Assembly: GCA_963930775.1 (NCBI GenBank)
Contig: OZ005703.1
Span: 5,208,001 to 5,272,000 of the forward strand
Origin: Cliona cf. orientalis
Lineage: Eukaryota; Porifera; Demospongiae; Clionaida; Clionaidae
Reading direction: 5' to 3'
DNA: 64,000 bases
Each line of letters opens with the position of its first letter. Position 1 is the stretch's first letter. Under the pieces are notes generated by a model, which had not been told where the DNA came from, did not search any database, and saw nothing but the letters and a program-made list of their open reading frames with translations. The position numbers and the translations under genes are program-made. Positions 55,820-64,000 of the stretch are shown here, piece by piece.

Positions 55820-56971
55820 ATGGACTTGGGAGAAACCAATTCAAGCCAACTAAAATATGTGCACTGCAGCAACTTTCCGCACAATGAAGCAACCATGAAC
55901 AAACAATCGACTGATGAGGACAACTATCTATCACTGACACCGCCACAACCACATAATCGTAAGCGGAGGTTAAGCTATGACAGTGATGTTGAGGTGGCTG
56001 CACCAAAGAAATTAAAACCCTATATTAACACTCACCATCGAATAGCAATTATAATTCCCATTATGGAAAAACGACTACGACACAACATAACTAACTACTG
56101 TCGTTGGCGGAGGAACGGCTTTGATGTAGTATTGGTATTCAATAAGCATGAAGAAAGAGCAGTTACCAACATACTTCAACAGTATACTTCAGATATGAAA
56201 ATATCATTTGTAACGCATGCCTATACCACGAGAATTCCTTCAAATGCTGGGATAGCAAAACGCAAAGCATACTGCATTCTGAAGCAGTACCTCGATCGAC
56301 CCGACTTCCAGTTTGCTTTGTTGCTTGATGACACAGTGAATGACATCATCAACACATATATAGACACAGAGGAGTCCATCATGACAACTCCAACTGAATT
56401 CTATCATGCAGTGGAAGACTTTGCTGTAGAGTCGCCTGTCTTTGGAGGTACAGTGGCACACAAGAGACATCCAGAAGTCTTCGAGCATATGCAAGAAGGG
56501 ATCGCAATAGTTAAGGGAGCTTTTCTGCAACAGGCACTTATCTTCTCGTGTAAAGGAACTCCGACTCTGAAAATGAATGTAGACGACTATATAGCAAAGA
56601 TGAGGGCACTAAGCTACAGGAAAGTGCCATTTGGAGAGGATGTTGCATTTCAACTGTCTCTATATGAGCATCGAGTGCTCTCAAAAAAGAAATCACCTCA
56701 GTTTTGGGGGATTGGAATATCACGTATTCCTCATAAGTCTTCAACAAAGCCATCGTTTGACCAGCTGAAAGATGATACCAAAGAGGAGATGAGAGAAATG
56801 CTGATCTATCTAGATAAGCAGAAAGCACTCAGCATCAACCCCCAAACCAATGAACTAAGGGGAGTGAGGATCACTCCAGGAGGACGTATACGCATACGCA
56901 TCAACGGCCGCAAAGGAAAACGACCGTGGAGGGAGGCGTTCAAATACACTTTCCAATGCAGCAAAGAATAA
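55820..56971 (+). CDS. Intronless GT-A-like glycosyltransferase (TAGT/GREB1-like candidate)
   Basis: Intact 383-aa single-exon gene. Residues 1–70 are a variable, polar N-terminus with a basic NRKRRLSYDS and PKKLKPY (possible nuclear signal). From ~73: a nucleotide-sugar-binding-like start (RIAIIIPIMEKRLRHNITNY, FDVVLVF), AGIAKRKAYCILKQYL, an acidic DxD-like LLLDDTVNDI, GGTVAHKRHP, VKGAFLQQALIF and a PFGEDVAFQLSLYEHR motif. This order fits GT-A glycosyltransferases and, from memory, the TET-associated/GREB1-like group. Substrate unknown. Two TATA boxes lie upstream and no intron is present, in contrast to neighbouring split genes, so retrocopy or transfer is possible. Frame and start are secure; family is moderate. 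Confidence 0.6.
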   Translation: MDLGETNSSQLKYVHCSNFPHNEATMNKQSTDEDNYLSLTPPQPHNRKRRLSYDSDVEVAAPKKLKPYINTHHRIAIIIPIMEKRLRHNITNYCRWRRNGFDVVLVFNKHEERAVTNILQQYTSDMKISFVTHAYTTRIPSNAGIAKRKAYCILKQYLDRPDFQFALLLDDTVNDIINTYIDTEESIMTTPTEFYHAVEDFAVESPVFGGTVAHKRHPEVFEHMQEGIAIVKGAFLQQALIFSCKGTPTLKMNVDDYIAKMRALSYRKVPFGEDVAFQLSLYEHRVLSKKKSPQFWGIGISRIPHKSSTKPSFDQLKDDTKEEMREMLIYLDKQKALSINPQTNELRGVRITPGGRIRIRINGRKGKRPWREAFKYTFQCSKE

Positions 56972-58082
56972 CAAAGATCTTGTTAAAAAATACATCCTTA
57001 CGTAATGTGTAGAGGTTAACTGTTTTAATAGTACATGTATACCATGTATATCCAGAATCCCCAACTTACATTGTGTATACATGTAGCTGCTTGGACAGTC
57101 GTAAGTTCTGAATTGCTATTATATTGCATACCTCTTAGTGTAGATGTATAAAATTAATATTTCATGCTGAGGAATGAACAATCAATTAATGTGGCCAGCC
57201 AATAAAGAATACGATGTCACTACTCCCCAACTCCCAGCATGCAAGCAAGGCAAAAACTAAGACATCAGATGAGGTAATTCATGTGGTATGTCAAAGATTC
57301 ACAGGGAGATAAATTAATAAAGAATGCGTCTCTGATGGGGCAACCAGTGCAAGTACATGTATAGCCTTTTTGGTAGCAGTAGATACATATCTTTGATGTG
57401 GCTACCAAAATGATTGCAAATCCCGCCCAGGCCATGCCCACCCAGTCTGCCTTACGTTGAACCTAGTCTCATCCCCTGGTGAATTTGGACATAATTCTTG
57501 GGCCAGGGAAAGGAATTTGAGCGCTCCAATGAGATTACAGCTTTAGCGTAGGTAGTCATATGACTCACCAATCGCAGGAATTCAAAACTGCTGTATAAAT
57601 TTGAATTGTCGACCCGCATGCAGCCGCACCCATGACCAATCAGATGCAAGGTTTATTTCACTACTGTAGTGTTGGCGCATGCCGGCCAAACCAAAGGAAA
57701 CAGTACAAATTCATCAGATCCCTTTCCCCCTTTTTGGGGTGGGGTCTGGGTACGAGACCAGGGACAACCTTGCACTTACATGTATAATACAATTCTTTCT
57801 AGCTTTCTAGGTACCAACCTGTGGATAGTGTCAGCAGTAAACCTAGTCAGTTATTTTTAAAACATAATAGACTATAGCTTGAATGCCACACTTTCATAAA
57901 TGTATACAAATATTTAGGCCACATAGCTAGCTGTTTCCCGTCCTGGCTTTAGCATGGGGGCGGGTGATTATTTATTATTCATTATTACCGGATGTGGTAT
58001 AAACAACATGCAGCCTCACAAGCCACACTTCTATAGCTAAGATTGAGGGTGTGGCTTTCTTGTTGGCTATTCACAATCATTA
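56972..58082. other. Intergenic, no gene seen
   Basis: 3' flank of the glycosyltransferase-like gene. No supported frame; short frames near 57452–57860 lack splice or similarity support. Confidence 0.5.
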
Positions 58083-58662
58083 ACCCTCGGCGCATGCGCG
58101 AGGGGTACGGTAGTCGTTCTGTGTGTGTGTCTGTCTGTGTGTGTGTGTGTGTGTGTCTGTTACTGCGCTAGCTGCTACATACCTGTTTTATACGTTGAAA
58201 ACAAGGTACCATTAGGCTTTTCGTGGTAGTTTCAAGATCTGAATTGTGTGGATTTCGTTGAAAACGCTTCGTTCAAAAGTTCTGGCGACATTTGCTGACC
58301 ACCATGGCCTTCTTCGCTTCTTGACGAGCTCTCGATCGATGAAAGAGATAGCGATGGCTTCATTTCAAGATTAGTAGTGTGTAGCTCTAGCGATAGTTCT
58401 TGGAACTTAACTGACTCATCACAGATCACAGTAGGCTATCAACTACGCTTCTTGGCTTTACTTTGTACTAAATCTGCTGACCTGGCATGCACGTGTACTA
58501 TTACCTAATTGCATGCAATCGTATAACTGCACTGCATTCTTGTGGTTACTCTCTACAACAGTTAACTAGAGCTGTACACTGTACACTAACAGTGTTGCTT
58601 GAACATGCAGACTAGCCTGGGTTCAGGCTATACAGACTAGCTATTGCTCTTGCGCCGAGGGT
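58083..58662. mobile_element. MITE with ACCCTCGGCGCA ends
   Basis: Inverted ends ACCCTCGGCGCA / TGCGCCGAGGGT, 580 bp, with a (TG)n tract near the left end. Solo ends occur near 51134. A 65-aa minus frame inside is not supported as a gene. Confidence 0.65.
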
Positions 58663-58828
58663 TTTGCACTATAGTGCTTCATTAGAATTGCAATCTGGCT
58701 TATACAGCACCATTCGCAATCATTAAACTACGCATTCAAAACCTGACCTATGCCACTGAGGCTATGGTAATAGCTGAGCAGTTATTATTATACACTAAGT
58801 AGAAAAAAAATAGAATAAAAATTTACGG

Positions 58829-58960
58829 GTGTTTGGGAGCACTTAGGGAGATAATTTTTACGTGGGCATGCAGAATGGGTCAAAATTACCTTGGAGAATT
58901 TCGATTCACACCTTAGAATTAAAGTTAGGCCATACCAAGTTAATTTTTTGTTTCTCGGAT
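58829..58960 (+). repeat. Dispersed repeat, GCATGCAGAATGGGTC family, copy 1
   Basis: Shares GGGAGCACTTAGGGAG, GGCATGCAGAATGGGTC and TTCGATTCACACCTTA with 59940–60115 and 62700–63130. Noncoding; probable MITE fragments. Confidence 0.55.
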
Positions 58961-59939
58961 TCGGCGGGTCTGTTTTTGGCTGATTTAAAAAAAAATAAAA
59001 ATTTTTTAATTAACATTCCTCACATTATGATAGTGACAGGCCAGGAGTACTCTTCAGAAAGAACACTCTTGGTCTGCTACTGATAGTGCTACAAGCTAAA
59101 CGATCTTCAAAACTGCTCTAGAATGCAAGTATTCACTACTAAAATGATAGCTGGCTGTATGTGGACTGGTGATGCTCACGATTTACTAGGCCACACCTCC
59201 TGTTAATTAATTTATTTTTATTTTCATGTCGACCACCCTGGTCTGTTTCCAGCTCCTGTTTATCCGAGAAACAAAACATCAAATTGGTATGGCCTTACGG
59301 CCCTTTGAAGTTATCCCACAATATATTGGTGTAGGGAAGCCATGCGTTTGCAATGTTTTCCGCCTACGCGCTACGTGAGGGGTCGGGGGCGGGGCTACGC
59401 GCGTGCGCGCGTATATGCTTGCATTATATGGGTCTATATTTCTATTAGGCCATGAAAAAAAAATATTTAGTTTCTCAGGCCCGCCCGCATCAGTTTTTGG
59501 CTGCTGGGCCCTTTTTTTTTTTTTAATTAAGTGGGTGTGGTAATCTAATTATCGTCGTGCTTACCGCTCGATATCTTTGGCTGGCTGTGCTTGAGCATCA
59601 GCCTTGACACTCTCTAGTAGGCATCTGACTTCTCAAAATCGCTTCTCTGATGGCTATGCTATAACAAATTATAGATTAACTAAGACTTGCAAATTCCAGT
59701 TACTTTCAGCCAAACTTCAGCTCGAGGTAGGCCGTATATGGGCGTGGTTAAGGGTGGGCCACGCCCCAAAAAAAATAAAATAAAAAGCCGCCCGCCCGCA
59801 TCATTTTTTGGCTGAAAAAGCCTGAGAAACTAAGAATTTTCTTTTCTTGGCCTTAATATGCATCCAGCTCAAACTATGTGGTGGTTTCTGGACTTTATTT
59901 TCTGCTTAGTGCATCCGCTTCTTGAACACTAATTCACGG

Positions 59940-60115
59940 TGGGGTTGGGAGCACCTGAGGGTATAATTTTTACACAGGCATGCAGAATGGGTCGAAATAA
60001 GCGATGTGACCTTGGGGAATTTTGATTCGCACCTTAAAATCCAAGTTACAGCCCTTTGAAGTTATCCCATAATAATATGTTTGTATAGGGAAGCCATGCA
60101 TTTGCAATGTTTATA
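59940..60115 (+). repeat. Dispersed repeat, GCATGCAGAATGGGTC family, copy 2
   Basis: Same phrases, followed by GCCCTTTGAAGTTATCCC and AGGGAAGCCATGCATTTGC, which also occur near 59310 and 63070. Confidence 0.55.
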
Positions 60116-60366
60116 TGAGGTGCGGGGAAAGAACTGAACGCTGCGGTGGGAGCGGTCTGCTTTTGAGACTAGGCTAGTCTGGCAGGCCAGCCCAATATTG
60201 AAGTTTAGGCTGCTGCATTGTATGGGTCTACATGTATAATGCATCCAGCTCAACTATGTGGTGGTTTCTGGACTGTTTTTTCTGCTTAGTGTGTCCGCTT
60301 TTTGTTACATCTCCAACAAACATCAATTCAGCCAACCTATGATGAAACTAGAGCTCATAGAGCACA

Positions 60367-61059
60367 TACCCCGCGTGCCATGGCAATATCACCCATGGCC
60401 ATGCCTCTTATTAGAGACCTCTATTCTTTGAAGTTTAATCTCTTGCTACTCATGAACTTTTTCATTCCCTTCTGAGATCCATGATCACAAATGACATTAA
60501 TTTTGCGCTAGAAGTATGCTGTAGAGCAGATCGAGCATGCCGCACAGTAGACTCCCTAGATCAGCTCGAGTAGGCGCAATAGACTTCATGTGGTACTACT
60601 ACCCTAGTAGGTGGGTGTGTCCGACATACTCGCATGATTTGTAGCTTCTCTGGATCTCTTGCTACTCATGAACTTTGTTGTTCCCTTCTGAGGTCCACGA
60701 TCACAAATTTTGAGCTGGCAGTACGCTGTAGAGCCGTTCGAGCATGCGTAGTAGACTCCCTGGAAATAGAGAGCAGCTCGAGCATGCGCAATAGACTTTA
60801 GGAGGTACTAGGTGGGCGTGTCCGAAGTAGGCGCGTCCGACATACTCGCACGATTTGTAGCTTCCCTGGGTATTGCCTAGTGTTAAGAATGAGACAGAAG
60901 GTGTTTTTTCGCTGTCTTACATCATTTTATCCCATTTATTTATCCTACTTTTGCCTAAATGTTGAGATTTGCCGATTTTTGTGCTGACAGACAACAGACA
61001 ACAGACGACAGACAAACCGATTGCTTTACCCCCTGCTGCGCATGCGCGCACGCGGGGTA
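60367..61059. mobile_element. MITE with TACCCCGCG ends, copy 2
   Basis: Ends TACCCCGCG / CGCGGGGTA, with AGAGCTCATAGAGCACA just outside and repeated ACAGACAAC units near the right end. Same family as 25790–26373. Inside, a ~150-bp segment (GCTACTCATGAACTTT ... CGAGCATGCG) is present twice. Confidence 0.7.
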
Positions 61060-61063
61060 ATTA

Positions 61064-61640
61064 TGATGAAACCTATGATGAAATTTATGATGTAATTGCT
61101 ATGAAGACTGTTTCAAAATGTCTAGCTCGAATGAAAGATTGTTGGGACCCAGAATTCAAACCTAGCGTAGGAGATCATGGACTATCAATGATATAATATG
61201 GCGATCCTCTCAGTTCGCTTTCTTTGGCGAACTCGCATTCAGGGGATTTCCCTATTCAGCCTTAGCACATGGCAGGTGGAGGTCAATTCCAGGTCAACCG
61301 GCTCAAGCCGCGCGATACGCGTATACGGAGCATGCGCAGTTTGTCAATGTGTCCAAGTTTGAATTGAACTCGTTTGAATTATGGCGGCATGCACACAGTA
61401 GCGCGGTGTAATACTTTTCATGAGGGACGAGGGATGTAGTCTAAAGTTTTTCATTACATCCTGAGTCACAATCAACAAAAAAAAAAACAATTCGGCCAAC
61501 TGATGAGATAAATATGAGGAAATGATATGAAACCTATGATGAAAGTTATGAGGTAATTGCTGTGAAACTGTTTCAAAACATTTAGCGTGCATGAAAGGTT
61601 GTTGGGACCCAGAATTTGAATCTAGCGTAGAAGAGATAGG
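61064..61640 (+). repeat. Two diverged copies of a GATGAAACCTATGATGAAA repeat
   Basis: 61064–61190 and 61500–61640 share ATGATGAAA, GTAATTGCT, CTGTTTCAAAA and TTGTTGGGACCCAGAAT; a reverse relative lies at 38690–38815. No gene. Confidence 0.5.
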
Positions 61641-62695
61641 TGCGATACTTTTCATGAGGGACTAGGGATGTAGTCTATAAGATTTTCATTACATCCAAAG
61701 TAGAAAAGAATTAATACTACCATGAATGTAATATAATGTAATTCACACAAAATCCAAAATTGCTTGGTTACCAGTGCCACTGAGTAGCAACCATTCTTTC
61801 TTTTGGTAACCGTCCACATTGGTTATAAATCAATTATATGGAAACTTTCACTTTCACCTCAAGGCCGAGATATTCCACGTTTTGACGCTGTCTCCCATAA
61901 GAGCTACACTAATTCGTGTACGTTTGAGGAACTCATATTGAAAGACAGAATCAGCCCTGAACGATCAAAGCATACACAGATGTCGGGAGACTCAGACTGT
62001 GTTTAGTACTAGCTTGGGTTCACTTTCAATAATATAACTTGGCTAGCCTTTTATAGCTATTTATATGCTGACGATATCACAAAGCCATTCAAGAACACAT
62101 CACCGCAATACTATACTCGCTGATATGATTGTTCATGGATGTACTGCTGCACACTAGCTATTTGTACAATAATTAAACTTCCTTAATATGCATGCATGCA
62201 TGCATGCATGCATGATGGGCTCATGTGTCAACCACAACATGAGACTATTATGGGCTGCCACCCAGTAGCTATATTAAAAACCAGAGTTAAAACTCAGGCT
62301 CTCTAGAGCCTGGACTCAAGGATACCTAGCATTCACTTGCTATAGTGTGGCTGTAGCTAGCTCAACCATGGCAAAGTTGTGTTGTGGGAAGCTCAATCGC
62401 TCCAGCTGCAGCCTTGCAATTGGTAGTACTAGTCGGCCAACAATAATTACACCAGTGCATAGGTGGCGGAAGCAGGGGGGGGGGCACGAGGGACACATGC
62501 CCCCCCCCCCCCTCCAGAGGCACTGAAGCCTTGCAAATATGTACTGACGACCATATAATTATAGACAACCACTTCCGAATTGCTATGCACTATCATACGG
62601 TAGATATTATTATCACAATGCAATTACTGAGGTATCGCTGATAATTTTCTACTTTGGATATAGGTGTTCTTGAAAAAGCATAAGTTCAATTAATT
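61641..62695. other. No gene seen
   Basis: A (TGCA)n tract at about 62190–62213 and a G/C homopolymer hairpin near 62476–62512. The 67-aa plus frame near 61803 has no supporting features. Confidence 0.45.
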
Positions 62696-62795
62696 AATTC
62701 AGGGGGGAATTGGAAGCACTTGGGGACATACTTTTTGCATGGGCGCGCAGAATGGATCGAATGTAGCTATACTAATACATGTAATTAATATTATA

Positions 62796-63014
62796 CCGTA
62801 TCCGATCTAATTAACGTGCCATGAAAAAATAATTACGAGTGCTGGGTGGCGTGCCATTAGAGCGTGAAAATTATCCTTCGTGACCAGGTGGCATGCAAAA
62901 TTTGTACACAAAAGCATAGGGATGCGTGGGTGGGCGCATATAGAGCATGAAAATTGCACTTCAGGCCGAGGTGGTACATCTATTAGAGAGGCGCGTTAAT
63001 TAGATCGGATACGG
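62796..63014. mobile_element. MITE with CCGTATCCGATCTAATTAACG ends, copy 2
   Basis: 219 bp, TA on both flanks, inverse orientation to the copy at 38124–38332. Inserted inside the dispersed repeat that runs 62700–63130, so it is younger than that repeat. Confidence 0.85.
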
Positions 63015-63734
63015 TAGAGATTAGGAATTTTGATTCACCCCTTAAGCTTGGAATTAAAGATATGGCCCTTTGAAGTTTTCCCGTAATATGTTTGTATAGG
63101 CCTATTGGCCTAGGGAAGCCATGCAGTTGCAATATTTTTCGCCCACGTCACGTCGATAAACGGGGAATACCGCGCCGCGCCGTCAAAATTGCACTGTAGG
63201 GTGCCAGCTTACATTGTATGGCTCTACTAAACATCCAGCTCAACTGTATGGTGGTTTTTCAGACAATTTTTTCTGCTTAGTGTGTGGTCTCCTTGATAAA
63301 AGAAAAAACAAGCACTGCTTTGTGGCTATAATCCAGGGGTGGCCAAGGTATTGACGGTCATGGGCCAACATTTCAAAACTCACATCAGGGCCATTTTAGA
63401 CATTATGGTAGCGATGTGATTTATACTGAGCTACCTGCGGTTTAAGGTTATTATCTATAGAAAATGCAAGGAGGAAGATTGGATTCCAAGCTTGAGGCTT
63501 GAATCAAACCATAAAGCCAGCTGTTTCGCATCATTTTCAACAATTAACATTTATTGGAACTCCATTTCATACACAATAGTATATGTGTGCCCCAAATCCG
63601 TTTCAGGTAGGGGCCACATTTGGCCATTCCTGATTATCTTCATTATGATGTGGAGCTCTCTAGAGCACATACCCCATGCTGCATCTATCTGTAGACCTGT
63701 GGAAGTCCATATGGGTAAAGGTCATCAGAATTAA

Positions 63735-64000
63735 TGATATTTCTTGCTCCAAGTCGGAGCGAGTCGAAAATTAACACACAAAATAACAGCAACACTACAA
63801 GTGGTGTGGAGGGAAATGACAAATACACCAAATCACAACAGCAACAACTGAATAATGCAATCATCATTGTGAAATCTCTGATAGTTGAACAATGTGTCCC
63901 GAATGTGTCACAGATTGAACTTATTCGATATGGTTGAGAGAGTGCCTAGGCCAGAGTCCTGCCTATTCACCACTGGTCCTTTATCAGATGGACCATCTCT
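63735..64000. repeat. Segmental duplication of 48805–49060
   Basis: From TTCTTGCTCCAAGTC onwards this follows 48805–49060 almost base for base to the window's end, same orientation, a few differences only. It includes the 3' end of the Ser-rich gene. Confidence 0.9.
63908..64000 (-). CDS. 3' end of a second Ser-rich gene copy (partial)
   Basis: Last ~30 codons (RDGPSDKGPVVNRQDSGLG...KFNL) identical in protein to the exon at 48968, with the same stop. The rest lies outside the window, so whether this copy is complete cannot be told. Confidence 0.7.
   Translation of the reverse strand, partial: RDGPSDKGPVVNRQDSGLGTLSTISNKFNL

Noticed and set aside
58232-58429. 65-aa Ser-rich minus frame
   Set aside because: Falls inside the 58083–58662 inverted-repeat element and lacks support.
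61803-62006. 67-aa plus frame
   Set aside because: No Met start in good context and no similarity; cannot be supported.

Overview
The window looks like the nuclear genome of a demosponge, probably close to Amphimedon. That is an inference from gene families, not a database match. It is AT-rich, with short GT–AG introns and very many short inverted-repeat elements. It carries families I associate with sponges: Cys-rich multi-membrane-span proteins, a kinase–coiled-coil–kelch gene and a Death–FN3 gene.

Region 1 (about 1–20.1 kb) is a head-to-tail minus-strand array of one membrane-protein family. It holds five intact single-exon genes (1082–2797, 3491–5212, 7443–9191, 15928–17637 and a divergent founder-like gene at 18333–20099), two decayed copies (9906–11607, 12281–13979), two tail-to-head hybrid scraps, and five orphan copies of one Cys-rich cassette. 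A conserved ~20-bp block lies 50–90 bp upstream of each main-type start. A 73-bp stretch of perfect identity between the divergent gene and the others suggests gene conversion in that cassette.

Region 2 (20.7–27.3 kb, minus) is an eight-exon guanylate kinase. Phase-consistent splicing adds a basic N-terminus and a membrane span ahead of the normal start.

Region 3 (28.1–36.4 kb, minus) is a broken kinase–coiled-coil–kelch gene. A ~6.1-kb tyrosine-recombinase retrotransposon (Ngaro/PAT-like) with split direct repeats sits inside a kelch repeat, with no clear target-site duplication.

Region 4 (36.5–49.6 kb) holds a Death-domain plus fibronectin-III gene (39105–41941, minus), a decayed multi-span membrane gene ending in a snap-back palindrome, and two 2.1–2.3-kb CAC...GTG-ended elements with 2-bp target duplications and arrays of short words near their ends. 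One contains what looks like a captured intron-bearing gene. The last exon of a Ser-rich gene (48968–49560) follows; its 3' end is duplicated at the right edge of the window.

Region 5 (49.6–64 kb) holds a perfect 82-bp palindrome, a basic terminal exon, a transposase-derived-looking two-exon gene (52466–53350, minus), a tRNA-derived SINE, an intronless glycosyltransferase-like gene with two TATA boxes (55820–56971, plus), and then mostly miniature inverted-repeat elements.

No rRNA gene, functional tRNA gene or CRISPR array was seen. All exon models come from reading the sequence, with no transcript support.
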